Shown here piece after piece: positions 33,784 through 45,358 of a DNA stretch of 64,000 bases. Made by a program: the position numbers and the translations under genes. How positions within the stretch are numbered: the stretch's first letter is position 1; each line of letters begins with the position of its first letter. Source of the DNA: Undaria pinnatifida (lineage: Eukaryota; Sar; Phaeophyceae; Laminariales; Alariaceae); the NCBI GenBank assembly GCA_012845835.1, contig JABAKD010000023.1, positions 6,771,147 to 6,835,146 on the forward strand. The letters run 5' to 3'. The notes under the pieces were generated by a model, which searched no databases, was not told the DNA's origin, and was given only the letters and a program-made list of their open reading frames with translations.

Positions 33784-34214
33784 GAGCTGTGAGTCGGCAG
33801 GATTTCAACACTAATAACTAATCGGTAGGTGCCTGTAGCTAACTAGCAAACTTTAGCCGGCAGGTCGGCTGGCGAAACCAGCCGACGACTAGCCGACTTG
33901 CCGATTTGAGTCAGGCGAGCGAAGCCAGACAAATCCCCCCCCCCTTCCCCCCTCCCCCCGGCCGAGGGAACCCCGTCCAAAAAGAGGAGCATATATCCCC
34001 TACTTTACATTTCGTCCGACAAGTGTGGAAACCCAATAAGTCGGATAGTCGGCAATTCTTGGAAACGTCTAACTATGAATCCGACTAGTAACAAGTTGGC
34101 GTATTGACCCCGCTACAGCCCCCAAACCCCTCCCTATACTATTTACACGTAGTTTGTCCCCCAAAACGGTTTTCCACTTGTAAAGGCGTGCCAAGTCGTG
34201 TCGACTCACAGCTC
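33784..34214. mobile_element. TIR element, GAGCTGTGAGTCGG family
   Basis: Starts GAGCTGTGAGTCGGCAGGAT and ends GTCGTGTCGACTCACAGCTC. The interior has AACCAGCCGACGACTAGCCG and TTTACATTTCGTCCGACAAG, shared with 58865-59528, 59683-59970, 42391-43050 and 10740-11130. A MITE-like copy sits near its right end (34107-34190). Confidence 0.7.
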
Positions 34215-34775
34215 CAACAAACGGGGAAACGTAACAATCAGGGCAAAAAAAAATGGTTGGTAAAAAAAAGGGGTGCATAATAAATACCTTGGTAGAGTTT
34301 AATAACACCTTTGGTGTAGAGTTTTGTATGTGTCACAGGTCCTACTTGCTTTGGCTCCCCCTCAAATACCTACTCCACGAACAACTCCATGTCCCACCCG
34401 GTGTTTGAAAAAAAAAAAAATGCTGCAAACACAAAACAAAAAATGGACGAATTTCCCACGATTTTGGGTTAAGGAGTCTCGGAGTCCCGTCACTCGGAAA
34501 ACGTTTCAGCCAAAAAGTGTCAAGAAAAAAAAGTTGCAAAAACAAAACATAAAATGGACGAGTTTCTGACGATTTTGGGTTAGGGAGTCTCGGAGTCCCG
34601 TCGTTCAGAAAACGTTTCAGCCAAAAAGCGTTAAATATATGGTAGCGCCCGCGGGCGGTTGGGGGGGGGGAAGGCGAAAATCGTGACAAGGATGAGGGGC
34701 GGGGTCGGCTGACAGGGTGTTTTGTTCGTTTGTTTGTTTGGGGGCGGGGGTCGATACTTGTAGCTTTTATGATGG

Positions 34776-34873
34776 AGGGGGGGAGGGAGGGAGGGAGGGA
34801 GGGGGGGAGGGAGGGAGGGAGGGAGGGAGGGAGGGAGGGAGGGAGGGAGGGAGGGAGAGAGGGAGGGAGGGAG
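34776..34873. repeat. (GGGA)n microsatellite
   Basis: About 24 copies of GGGA/GGAG with a few changes, near the start of the long A/T-rich microsatellite tract. Confidence 0.93.
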
Positions 34874-34906
34874 GATCAACGGTATTGGAAAAGCAAACCA
34901 AAGCAT

Positions 34907-35434
<528 letters not shown>

Positions 35435-36074
35435 TTGTGGAAGACAGGGTCTCGCTGGCCCGGTGTTTCACACCCGTGTTTGCTAAACACGTCAGTTATA
35501 AGGAGTGGATGCACGCATATAACAGCTGCTGTGTCTCGATCCGATAAATCGACACCCTGTTTCCTAAAATTGTCATCCTCCCGATGACCGCTACAAAACC
35601 ATCCTTAGCTAAGATGGGCTTGCAGCGAATACAGAGGGGGGTGATGTGGAAGACAGGGTCGTAGATACCTATCGTAGATCGCGTACACGCATGCGCGAGA
35701 GGACACGTCACCGGTCAGGCAATACACGATCCCGGGTCGCGAACGGCGTCACCCGTCATAGACGGCGTTGACCCGTCCCCGGAAGGTCAGCCACCGAAAG
35801 ATGATCCCGCCGCATGACGAAGGGCATATGCCCACCGTCACTCTAGCTCTGGCTTAGCATCTCCTTGCTACATATAAGAAAGAAAGGTTATCAGTCGCGT
35901 TCGCTGTTGAGAACGATCGTCAAGGGACCTCAGCACCGCGACGCCCTCTCCGCTTCGACTTCAGCTCTGCGACGACCTCTCCGCTCCGACTACCGACCAT
36001 CCGCGACGAGTACCAGACCTCCGGGACCACCCTCTCCACTTCGACTCCGGGACCCCGTGAGAGACCAGGTTCCA
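35435..36074. mobile_element. LTR-like insertion inside a (GTTATT)n microsatellite
   Basis: 640 bp of non-repetitive sequence flanked on both sides by (GTTATT)n. Left edge TTGTGGAAGACAGGGTCTC, right edge GAGAGACCAGGTTCCA; flanks allow a TATTG duplication. TGTGGAAGACAGGGTC recurs at 35645. A TATA-like ACATATAAG lies at about 35870. TG...CA ends and a promoter-like core suggest one solo LTR (35645-36074) or a composite; no coding region. Confidence 0.5.
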
Positions 36075-36382
36075 TATTGTTATTGTTATTATTATTGTTA
36101 TTGTTATTGTTATTGTTATTGTTATTGTTATTGTTATTGTTATTGTTATTGTTATTGTTATTGTTATTGTTATTGTTATTGTTATTGTTATTGTTATTGT
36201 TATTGTTATTGTTATTGTTATTGTTATTGTTATTGTTATTGTTATTGTTATTGTTATTGTTATTGTTATTGTTATTGTTATTGTTATTGTTATTGTTATT
36301 GTTATTGTTATTGTTATTGTTATTGTTATTGTTATTGTTATTGTTATCGTTATCGTTATCGTTATTGTTATCGTTATTGTTA

Positions 36383-36468
<86 letters not shown>

Positions 36469-36560
36469 CTTATCATCATCATTATTATCATCATCATTAT
36501 TATTACTATTACTATTATCACTATCATTATCATCATCATTATCATTACCATCATTATTAT
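36075..36560. repeat. (GTTATT)n grading into (ATT)n
   Basis: About 45 GTTATT units to 36345, then TATCGT variants, ATT and ATC mixtures. No gene. Confidence 0.95.
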
Positions 36561-36814
36561 TATTTCCTTCGAAGAGGCTGACGCCCACGAACACCAACAC
36601 CACCATCAATAACACCCCCACCACCATCTTTAGTAAAAATTAAGAAAGCAGTACGTACAGCTAGCTGTGAGATGAAGGAATTGGCCAAAACTCATCATTG
36701 CATGCTGTGTGCGATGTAATACTCCGATCGCGCGGGTTATCAATAGCTCCTGTCTACATACTTACTAGTCCTTAGCCTGCTCAGTAACAAGCGAGAGAGA
36801 CAACACACCCTCAC

Positions 36815-37832
36815 CTCGGCTCCCATCTTAAGCTTCACAGACGTCGCCGCTTTCTCTTTCCCCGCCCCGCCTCCCGCTCCCGCCCTCCTTTCTTTTCCCC
36901 TCACCCCCCTCCCCGCCCTGGAACCACCTGCCACACTAGAAGCCCCAGAACCATAACTGCCACCACCCGCACCACCACTACCAGCACCACCAGTAGCAGA
37001 AGAAGCGCCACCATTACCACCACCGCCACCACCGCTGCTGCCACCGTCCCCCCCAACTTTGCGCCGCTTGCGGAGGCGAGAAGAGAGAGCCTCTGGAGCC
37101 CCACGCCGCATGTCTCCGTCCTCCTTCCCTCCACCGGCGGCTTCCGCCGCCCCTGCTGCAACCGGCGAATCCCCCGCCTCCCCTGCCCCTGCTCCTCCTC
37201 CTTCTGGTCCTCCTCTGGCCCCACTTCTGGAAGTCTTCCGTTTCTTGGAAGACGCGGCGTATCTGCCTTCCGCCCCCGCCCCCGCCTCCCCGTCCCCCTC
37301 TTCTGCCCAACCGCCTTCGTTTCCTCCCCTCACCCCTCCTCCTCCTGCCCCTGCTCCTCTTCGGCCCCGTCCCTCTCCCCGGCTCTTGCCTGCAAGGGAT
37401 GCCGATGGCGTTGCTGCCGCTGCTGCTGCCGCCGTCGCCGTCGCCGCGGCCGCCGCCACGGCGCTAACGGCCTCAGATACAGCCACCTCGATGTCCACAA
37501 AGCAATCCTTACTCTCCTCTCCCCCCTCCAGCTTCTGCTCCAGCCTTTCCTCCTGTTTCATGGCACGCGACCCCTTCATGCTACTCCCGACGCCGCCACC
37601 ACCACCACCACCACCACCACCAGCAGCAGCTGCAACGGGGGGAGGAACACGCATCTTCGATGTTCGTCTCAATCCGCTCCCGACCCGCCCAAACTCGGAG
37701 TGACCCTTGCCAGAGTCGCCCCATTTGACACCTGCGGCGGCTGCGCCTGCAGCTGCTGCCGCTGCTGCGGTTGCTGCTGCTGCGGTTGTTGGTGTTGTTG
37801 AGGCTGCCGTAGACGGAGGCGATCTGCTCGAC
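36815..37832 (-). CDS. UPL3-like: UPL3/TRIP12-like HECT E3 ligase, exon 7 (low-complexity, first strand of Tudor-like fold)
   Basis: 1018 bp, phase 2 to 0. Acceptor TTTGGCGATCAG|, donor GCCGAG|GTGAGG. The frame starts SSRSPPSTAAS, carries poly-Ala, poly-Gly (CCA repeat, 37596-37620), KQEERLEQKLEGGEESKD, and basic patches such as SSKKRKTSRS and SRLRKRRKVGG that look like nuclear localisation signals. It ends ATSVKLKMGAE. In UPL3 the corresponding region is acidic and disordered with basic NLS-like patches. The last residues, L-K-x-G-x-E, are the usual opening of a Tudor-like domain completed by the next exon. Frame choice is supported by phase: the competing frame beginning VEQIASVYGS does not reach the donor. 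Confidence 0.65.
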
Positions 37833-38814
37833 CTGATCGCCAAACAAAACAAAAAAAAAACGAAAAAAACGACGAAAACGAAAACGGGGGGAAAAAAAAC
37901 GAAACGAAACGAAACAAAACAAAACACAACAAGTGAGGGAAAAAAAAGGTACCACAAACCACCACAAGGACTTCTCAACGAACACCACCAAATCTGCCGC
38001 AACAACGCCCTCCCCCAAAAAACACCACAACCACCACCACCACCATCACGCATGCTAAGGTCGAGATGCATCATTTTTTTCCCGTGGTTCCTTATTACGG
38101 GCTCGACATCTCACACAAACACGAAATTGATAAATACATAAAAGTGTACCCATTTAAGACCATCCGAGGTCCAAGACCATAGCGGAGATAAGACCAAGTA
38201 CATCGGCTTGTCACGAAAGAGACAAACTACCTGTAATGTATTGGACAATTATTGCAGTGCAACAGTAAAAGATAAGACCACACTATTAATAGAGATAATA
38301 CCACCCAACAAGTTGGCTCGTCACGGGGTGGTCTTAAACTGGATATATCACCGGACATACAAGCGCAAACCCGATGAACAAAACCATGGCCTGGGCATAG
38401 AAAAAAAAATGTCATTTTGCCAAAAAAGAATATGACGTTCCGACGATTTGGGTTAAGGTGGATTAAGGAGCCCGGTCATCTCAAAAAATGTTAAACCAGA
38501 AAAGTGTTACCTCTAGCGTAGCAGGTGCCCCCCCCCCCCCCCCCCGCTACTGACCACTTCTCAAGTGCAAACCTAACTAAGTCCAATAAAAGAAACGTGT
38601 CGGCCCCACATGGCATGGCTTGGGATACCACAATCACAAAAAACGCATTGGGTTAAGAACCACGGCCATTCAGAAAAGGTTTTTCTTCCTTCACAAAAAG
38701 AGCTACCTCTATCGTAGCCGGCGCTACACGACAATCACAAAACTACCATCCTCCCCGCCCCCCCCCCTCCCCCCCGCCCCCGCCCCCCGCCCCAGCTCCT
38801 CCCAACTGGATGGT

Positions 38815-39010
38815 GACCACAGACGGCAAACAGGAAGGGGATAGGATAAGCAAACAGTTTTTATGCAACATATGGAAAAGGGGTAATGAGCGCCGAGATG
38901 TTGGAGGTGTCCCTATTAGGAGCAGGAACGGTGCTCCGTCTCGAAAGGGATGCCTGGTCAATGGTCAAATGACTAAGGCAAGCAACAAATGAGTACCGCT
39001 CCCCCCCCCC
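38815..39010 (+). mobile_element. LINE 3' end fragment with poly(C)
   Basis: Open frame with GDRISKQFLCNIWKRGNERR and SRNGAPSRKGCLVNGQMTKA, then TGA and GTACCG-CTCCCCCCCCCC. Same family as 27.4 kb and the best preserved 3' terminus in the window. Confidence 0.8.
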
Positions 39011-39490
39011 ATGGAAGCGGCCACAGCAGAAACCAATTCAGTCACTTCGAAGCCTTCATCCATGTGCAATAAAGTACGCACAATGCGCCCGAGTCCGCCT
39101 CACAAGTGCTTCTTAGCAGGATGCAGCTCACCCTTCATATATACATATACGACTAACCGAGCTTCTGACGGGGCGCTTCGCGTTTGCTGTTATTCCATGC
39201 GATGTCTTGTCTGGTCTGTGAAAACACGACGTCGCCCGTCCCGGCATAGTAGGGATGCATGGGCCTATGGTCTAATGGCCACGGCTGTGCATAAAACGCG
39301 TTCCACGAAAAAGCTCGCACATTTTGGTTCTCTTAAGGGCCTAGGTTTTGGAAGTTTCACTCACACACCTGGCAAAACGGTTAATCAGCCAAATGAGCCC
39401 CGGGCATTCTCCCCCCTCAAAAAAATCGAAAACGCATCCCAGAACGTCGAAAGCATCACGCATCCGAAAAAAGTAAAATAAAAGTACGCC

Positions 39491-39750
39491 GCGTGCTTCG
39501 TACGATAGAGGTGCACCACATTTTTTCTGAGGTTCCTCAGTTTTGGGAGCTCAAGACCTCTCCCAAAAACGATTTTAGAGAAAATAAAACCGCTACCGGA
39601 TGAAAAAAAAATCCCATGGCGGGCCTAGGTACACAACGAGAACCAACACGCAAAATAAATGGGGCGTATTTTCCGACGATTTTGTGTCAAGGAGCCCCCT
39701 CATTCAGAAAACAAAATAGCCAAAAAAAGGTACACCTCTATCGTAGCACG
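39491..39750. mobile_element. TIR element, CGTGCTACGATAGAGGT family
   Basis: Starts GCGTGCTTCGTACGATAGAG and ends GTACACCTCTATCGTAGCAC in inverted orientation. The body has CCATGGCGGGCCTAGGTACA and TTTCCGACGATTTTGTGTCA, shared with the other copies. About 260 bp, no coding capacity. Confidence 0.8.
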
Positions 39751-39978
39751 TGCCAAGTGCATACACATGCTACTGCTGTTTGTTTGTGCAAGGGACGCGC
39801 TCTGCCTACGAGAACGGTAGCTCATATTTGGAATTAAACGAAGTAAATAAACCATTATAATGGACAAAAAATAAGACACCTCCCAATAAAAACTCACTCA
39901 TATAGTATATTACGAGTACCAACAACGCAGCTTGCAAAGATGAGTATTGACCTGAAGGTCGACATACGCACGCATCCG

Positions 39979-40184
39979 TATACAACGGCAGCTTGCGCTG
40001 CCGGGGTTGTAACGAAGACCACTGATAGGGACAGCTTACGCTATACCTACAACGGGACCAGAAGGGTGTGCCAGCTAGCGTTGGGTTGCGAAAGCAACTG
40101 AGTTAAATCGACACACGACGCGTATGAAAATACGTGGAAGTGTGGTGAGCTAAAGCTTTATTTTTTCCCATCCGCCGGAGGATG

Positions 40185-40213
<29 letters not shown>
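39979..40213 (+). mobile_element. SINE-like element with long poly(A)
   Basis: Nearly identical to 29852-30074, ending in about 28 A (40186-40213). The poly(A) end contrasts with the poly(C) ends of the LINE-like families. Confidence 0.7.
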
Positions 40214-40217
<4 letters not shown>

Positions 40218-40394
40218 CCTGAAATTCGTCAAACTCACGGCTGACGTCCTTGAAAATTAGTTATAAAATGCTTTCTCAGAATAACGGAGGCTTTTCAAAA
40301 CACAAAAACCGTCGGGAATTTATTTCGTCACCAGTTTTTTTTGTTTTGTCTTTTTGATTTTTGTTTGTTTTTCGCAACACTTTTGCTTGAATAC

Positions 40395-41148
40395 TTTACC
40401 CCTTTAGAGGCTTCCAAATCCCTTCATATACCAAAATTCAGGTAAATTTGTTCCTCAAAAAGTGTTTCCAGTAGCGAAGGCGTTAACCCCGATAGAGCAT
40501 CCAAATCCCTTCCTATACAAAATTCAAACAATTTTGTGCTCCAAAAAGGGTTTCGAGTCGTGAAGGCCTTGACCCCTTTAGAGCCCCAAAATCCCTTCTA
40601 TACTAAAATCAAGCAAATTTGTGCCCAAAAAGGGTTTCCAGTAATGAAGCCGTTAGCAGCAGCCGAGTTACGAGCACGCGGGAGTTAACCCCTTGAGAGC
40701 CCCAAACTACCTTGCTACACTAATTTCAAGTAACGTGTCCCCAAAAAGGGTTTCTAGTTGAAAAGGCGTTACAGGCGGCGAACTAGGCATGTCCCGCCAC
40801 ACTAAAGGCTATATGTTTCCCACTACAGATAAGAGCGCTTTGTTTCACAATAGCGCATGTTTCGGCTTTTTCACGGGAGCTCTTAACCCCTTGAAAGGCC
40901 GCCAAATCCCTCCCTATACTAAATTCGAGTAAATTTGTGCCCCAACTGGGGTTGTCAGTAGTGAAGGCGTTCAGGCCATGGGTGGGATTCGACCATCGGG
41001 GAGAAACCTTTTACATTTGTCCCCAAATCGGCCTTTGGGGGAGGTACAGACCCCCTTAACCCCTTTAGAGCCCCCCAAACCCCTCCCCATTCAAATTCCA
41101 AGTAATTGGTTCCCAAAACGGGTTTCCAGTTGTAAAGGCGTCAAGCCA
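40395..41148. repeat. Array of six MITE copies
   Basis: Plus-oriented copies near 40398, 40483, 40570, 40685, 40883 and 41058, several sharing one TTAA between neighbours. Confidence 0.85.
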
Positions 41149-41253
41149 AGAACCGTGCAGGGGTGAAAAAAAAGGCCAATCTCTATCTTCGCACGCGTCA
41201 TGAAACGCGTACACCCTCCCCCCTCAACCCCCTGCCCCAAACCACCACCTCAC

Positions 41254-41577
41254 CTTCCCGTCCTCCTAGCGCCCCTGGCCGGTCTATCCTCCCCCCCCGG
41301 CCCCGCCACGGGGGGCGACGCCTCCGCCTCCGGCTCTCGTCCCATCCTTCCCACCCTTCGCCTCAAGCTTAGGAGGGATAGGCGAGCAGCAGACACAGCA
41401 CCCGACGTGCCCCCTCTCGCCCCCGCCGTACCGGCTGTTTTCGGCGCTGCTGCTGCCGCCGCTGCTGCCGCCGCTGCTGCTGCCGATGAGGACGCAGCAG
41501 CCAACGCTGCCGCCTCTGCTGCAGCAGCACGCCTACCAGCACTGGCACTTGAGAATCCCGACGCTGCAGACCTACTA
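41254..41577 (-). CDS. UPL3-like: UPL3/TRIP12-like HECT E3 ligase, exon 6 (poly-Ala exon)
   Basis: 324 bp, phase 2 to 2. Acceptor CTCTCGCTGCAG|, donor GGGAAG|GTGAGG. It encodes SRSAASGFSSASAGRR, a 13-residue Ala run, then LSLLSLRRRVGRMGREPEAE and a Pro/Gly/Arg tail. No conserved motif is visible. The assignment depends on a good splice pair and on phase agreement with both neighbours: the incoming CG|T and outgoing AG|G codons both give Arg. The intron upstream holds a run of 31 G (41641-41671). Confidence 0.6.
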
Positions 41578-41639
41578 CTGCAGCGAGAGGGAAAAAGAAG
41601 GACAGGGGGAAACGGTGGGATGGCAATCCAAATAAACAA

Positions 41640-41640
<1 letters not shown>

Positions 41641-41671
<31 letters not shown>
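41641..41671. repeat. Poly(G) run of 31
   Basis: Lies in the intron just upstream (minus sense) of exon 6; could be the C-tail of an element in minus orientation, whose body I do not recognise. Confidence 0.95.
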
Positions 41672-41672
<1 letters not shown>

Positions 41673-41732
41673 AGGGGTGACTGATGAATGCACAAATAAA
41701 TAGAATTCGGGATTCGAGTACACTACCAATAG

Positions 41733-41935
41733 AGGGGGGGGCGGGGGGGGCTCATTTGCTGCTTGCCTTCGTCATTTGACAACTGACATCGCATCCCTTT
41801 TGAGACGAAGCACCGTTCCTGCTCCTAATAGAGACACCTCTAACACTTGGGCGCTCATTACGCTTCTTCCATGTGTTACATATAAATAACTTTTGCTTGT
41901 CTTACGTCCTTTCCCTCTGGTCATCTGTGGCCACC
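41733..41935 (-). mobile_element. LINE 3' end fragment with C-rich tail
   Basis: Minus strand reads toward a C-rich end (41733-41750). It shares the conserved LLGAGTVLRLKRDAMS-type sequence with the other copies in a shifted frame. It lies head-to-tail with the copy at 41958-42335. Confidence 0.7.
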
Positions 41936-41957
41936 ATCTATACCCGAGGGTATACAT

Positions 41958-42335
41958 GGGGGGGGGGGGTACTCATTTGTTGCTTGCCTTAGTCAATTCA
42001 CCATTCACCAGGCATCCCTTTCGAGACGGAACACCGTTCCTACTCCTAATAGAGACACCTCCAACATTTGGGCGCTCATTACGCTTCTTCCATATATTAC
42101 ATAGAAACTGATTGCTTATCCTATCTCCGTCCTGTTTTGCCATCTGCGGCCACCATCCCTCTTCTACGAGAGCGATCGCTTTCTCGCTACTCTCGTCTAC
42201 CAAACTCTTCAATGTCGCATACGTCTAATTTCCCCATCTCCTCTAACGCGCATCCCGTTCTTCCTTGTATATTTCACATTCTCCTACGAACTATTAATAT
42301 TAATATGTGAATCCTACTCTTGTAGTATAAACGGG
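41958..42335 (-). mobile_element. LINE 3' end fragment with poly(C)
   Basis: Frame 42212-41973 (minus) reads WWPQMAKQDGDRISNQFLCN and RSRNGVPSRKGCLVNGELTK, ends, and is followed by AAATGAGTA and C12. Upstream the copy continues to about 42300 with decayed frames. Confidence 0.78.
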
Positions 42336-43219
42336 GGAAGGGGGGGGGGGGATACGTAATTAACAAGCACAAAAAATCCGAGATTCGAAGAGCTGTGAGT
42401 CGGTACGACTTAAGTCACAACGACACAACGTCACAGCTAGTTACCACTTGGAGTAATGGTTAGTCGTTTTTCGGAGGTACCAACTATCCGACCTATTGGG
42501 TTTCCCTACTTGTAGGAAGGATTGTTAAATGCCGGACGCATTTTCCCTTTATGAGCGGGATCTCCTCGACTAACTAGTTTATCAGTTGGACTTATAGTTA
42601 GTCGTTTCCCGGAGGTAGCGACTGGCCGACTTATTGGGTCTCCTTACGTGTAGGAAGGAGTGTTAAATGCCGAACGCTTTTTCTCAAGGCTGTTCACGGG
42701 TCGGACCACTTCTCGCGGGTCGGGTCGAATCAGGTTGACCCGGCCCGACCCGTGAGATTTCGAACACCTCCTGACCCGTTCCGACCCGACTCGTGAGATT
42801 TTGAACACCTCCCGACCCGAGCCGACTCGACCCGTGATGTCCGATAACATCCTGACCTGACCTGCGGGTCTGAACCATGACCCGTCAATAGCCCTGCTTC
42901 CCCCCCCCTGTTTTGAGCGGGTTTTCCTCGGCCTGGGCGGGGGTGGTTTGGCTCGCCTCGCTCGCCCGAGTTAAGCCGGCAAGTCGGCTGGCCACCAGCT
43001 GGTTTCGCCAGCCGCCTTGACGACAACAGCCACTTAGTTCGCTAACGAATGACACCTTCGGTATAGTTACTTTATGAAACTATTCCAACTAGACCAACCG
43101 TGAATTCGACAAATTTAGGGTCGACACTCATTTTTCGCAAGCTGGGTGATAAACCGGCCGCTCGTTTCCGTAGGCAGTAAGTCGTCACGATTCGTCATAT
43201 GTTGACGGCAAATCAAAAA

Positions 43220-44333
43220 GGGCAATAACCAAAAACGGGTACGTATACCCGGTCACTTTTTTCTCAAAAACGGGTACACTCAAAAATCAAGTGAAAAGCA
43301 CACCCCACGAGCCACGCGACTGCCCATCGATGAACCTCTCGTTTTTTGGCCTGCTGACGCTATACACGAGGTGTAACTCGTACAAGGTATATGTCTATTG
43401 TGTAGTTGGTAATTGAATGCACTCATTTGTTGTCTTAAGCACACTCATTCGTACTCGCTCCACGATATGTATCACGTATACGGGTATTCTCGTCAAACAT
43501 TAACTGTATTCATCACATCAAAATTGAGCATGATCATAGATGATAGTAGTAACAAGAGCGACGGCGGGCGAGAGAAGGAGCGAGCGATAATGGAATACGT
43601 GTATTTGTGGTTGTGATCACACTCATTCGTACTCGCACTACGATATATACCACATAGTACTCGTTAAACATAGACTGTTGTACGATATGATCATTTAGCA
43701 CTACTGCGACGGATCCTGCTTCGGCTTCGCTGGTTCGGCCGCCCCGGAGCACGAGTACTTTTTCTGTCGCCCACCCCCTTTCCCAGAGGCCCTGTACCCA
43801 TGACCGGTTGCCAGACACGCCCGCGCAACAGCCGAACGAAGTTCCTTCGTGCTGCCAAACACAGAGCCTACACGCAGGTACGATGAGCCAGGCGAGCTGC
43901 CCTCTGTGGCCGTGGTGCTCGCCCGTCGGAGGTGAAGGGAAGGAGAGAGCTACGTGTGTGACACGGGGGAAGTGGTGTTTAATGTGGAAGGAGTCGAAGC
44001 TGCTGTGAACCTCTTGGCCTCCCTTCTTTCAGGCACCACGGTGGCGTTCCATCCCAGCGAAAGCGACGTTCGCATAGAGGGGATCAATGTATTACCTCTG
44101 ATTGAGTGCAATGTATATGAAGGCATCTGATTGGCTTAGATACAACCAAAAAAGGGTGAAAGCCAAGCATAATGGCCATTTACTGGTATACCCGGGACAT
44201 CATCTCTCAAAAACAGGTACAATTTTGTTTTGACCAATGGCGTGGCTCGTGGGGTGCGCTTTTCACTTGATTTTGTAGTGTACCCGTTTTTGGTAGGAAA
44301 GTGACCGGGCATACCCGTTTTTGGTTATTGCCC
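43220..44333. mobile_element. 1.1-kb DNA transposon with ~97-bp terminal inverted repeats
   Basis: The left end begins GGGCAATAACCAAAAACGGG (43220-43317) and the right end is its reverse complement (44238-44333), about 85-90% matching over the whole length, including the internal AATCAAGTGAAAAGC and CACCCCACGAGCCACGC blocks. Target-site duplication is not clear (flanks are A-rich). The interior contains a direct duplication (43441-43515 and 43620-43690) and a decayed reading frame. It lies inside a larger element with GAGCTGTGAGTCGG ends (42391-44519). Confidence 0.85.
43690..44130 (+). pseudogene. Decayed coding frame inside the TIR transposon, family unknown
   Basis: Coherent protein-like stretches in plus orientation: CDGSCFGFAGSAAPEHEYFF, then (after a shift) RSSFVLPNTEPTRRYDEPGE and LPSVAVVLARRR, a TGA, and in the same frame GESYVCDTGEVVFNVEGVEA, AVNLLASLLSGTTVAFHPSE, VRIEGINVLPLIECNVYEGI and stop at 44128. 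With one internal stop and at least one shift it is not functional as written, unless the TGA lies in an intron (GGAG|GTGAAG ... TTTCAG| at 43936-44031 is possible). I do not recognise a transposase signature; it may be a captured host fragment. Confidence 0.5.
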
Positions 44334-44624
44334 AATTAAAAAAAATATACAACCTACACCAATAGTAAAACCTAATCAACAGCAATAATGAGCATCAAAC
44401 CTGCAAAGGAAACATGATAATGACATCAACGTTTGAGATGGCATGGAAATTAGTGTCCCCTTATAAGCAGAAATGAAACCTAACCAACTAGTCCTCAAAG
44501 CCTGCCGACTCACAGCTCTACAGATACGGCCCCGATGAACCGTAGATGATCTAGATCCTCATCTGTTGTCGGAGGCAAATTCTACCTCCATCGACCGAGT
44601 TTCATCTACAGAGGGGGAGGGGAG

Positions 44625-44905
44625 TATACTCATTTCACGCATGGCCGTGGTCTTGACCCCTGTACAATTGGAAACCCATTTTGGGGGACGTATTACTTGA
44701 AATTAGTACAGGGAGGCGTCTTGGGGCCCTAAAGGGGATAAGACCATAGCCCCTCGCATCCCCACACCGCCCAAACGGAGCACGTCGGGCTCTCACCTCG
44801 GACCAGGCAGACATCGCGCGCACCAAGCTCGAAGCACCGTGAGGTGTTCGGTGAGTCGCATGGAGAGTATGGGGCCGCATCCTACTACTCGCAAGAACCA
44901 CTTGA
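44625..44905 (-). mobile_element. Second C-tailed LINE-like family, 3' end with MITE inside
   Basis: Same unit as 45065-45260, interrupted at about 44653-44740 by a degenerate copy of the ~86-bp MITE. The C-tail side is G/A-mixed (GAGGGGGAGGGGAG), so the tail has decayed. Confidence 0.5.
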
Positions 44906-45064
44906 GGAGGGGCTACGATCTAAGAGAGCTTGGTTAAAGATAAATGCCGCTTTTAGGAGAGGTCAAAAGGCTTAGCACAGGCATACCAACAGCTACCTGG
45001 TTGGCAATTTGTGGCCAACATCAATCTCCCAGGACAGCGATCGATTCCCCGCTACTATGTTTGT

Positions 45065-45260
45065 CGGGGGGGGGGTACTCAGTTTGTGCATGGCCGTAGT
45101 CGTATGACGATGGACCCTCGCATCCCTACTATGCCGGGACGGAGCACGCCGGGTTTTCACCAACGAGGCAGACAGCGCTTGCACCAAGCGCGAAGCGCCG
45201 TGAGGTGTTCGGCGAGTCGCATGAACGGTGAACTGCATCTTTCCAAGAACCGCTAGTAAG
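45065..45260 (-). mobile_element. Second C-tailed LINE-like family, 3' end
   Basis: Minus-strand unit: ATGCGACTCGCCGAACACC, GGCGCTTCGCGCTTGGTGCA, GTCCCGGCATAGTAGGGATG, GGCCATGCACAAACTGAGTA, then C10. Related units occur at 44625-44905 (-), 51890-52065 (-), 39100-39300 (+) and 57290-57440 (+). The frame M-R-L-(T/A)-E-H-L-T-x-L-R-A-W-C-x-R-C-L-P is shared by the 44.8 and 45.2 kb copies and degenerate in the 52.0 kb copy, suggesting the C-terminus of a LINE protein. Confidence 0.6.
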
Positions 45261-45358
45261 ACGAACTTCGGCACCATGTGCCTATTTTCTTGCTTATGGA
45301 TGGGGGGGGGGGGGGGGAGTTTTTCGGAGCGGGGCGAGGGGGGAGTGAGGTCGCTCAC

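Larger units (their letters stand above)
42391..44519. mobile_element. TIR element (GAGCTGTGAGTCGG family) with nested transposon
   Basis: Ends AGCTGTGAGTCGGTACGAC (42391) and GCCTGCCGACTCACAGCTCT (to 44519) are inverted. Contains GACCCG-rich repeats (42690-42890) and the complete 1.1-kb transposon at 43220-44333. Confidence 0.6.
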
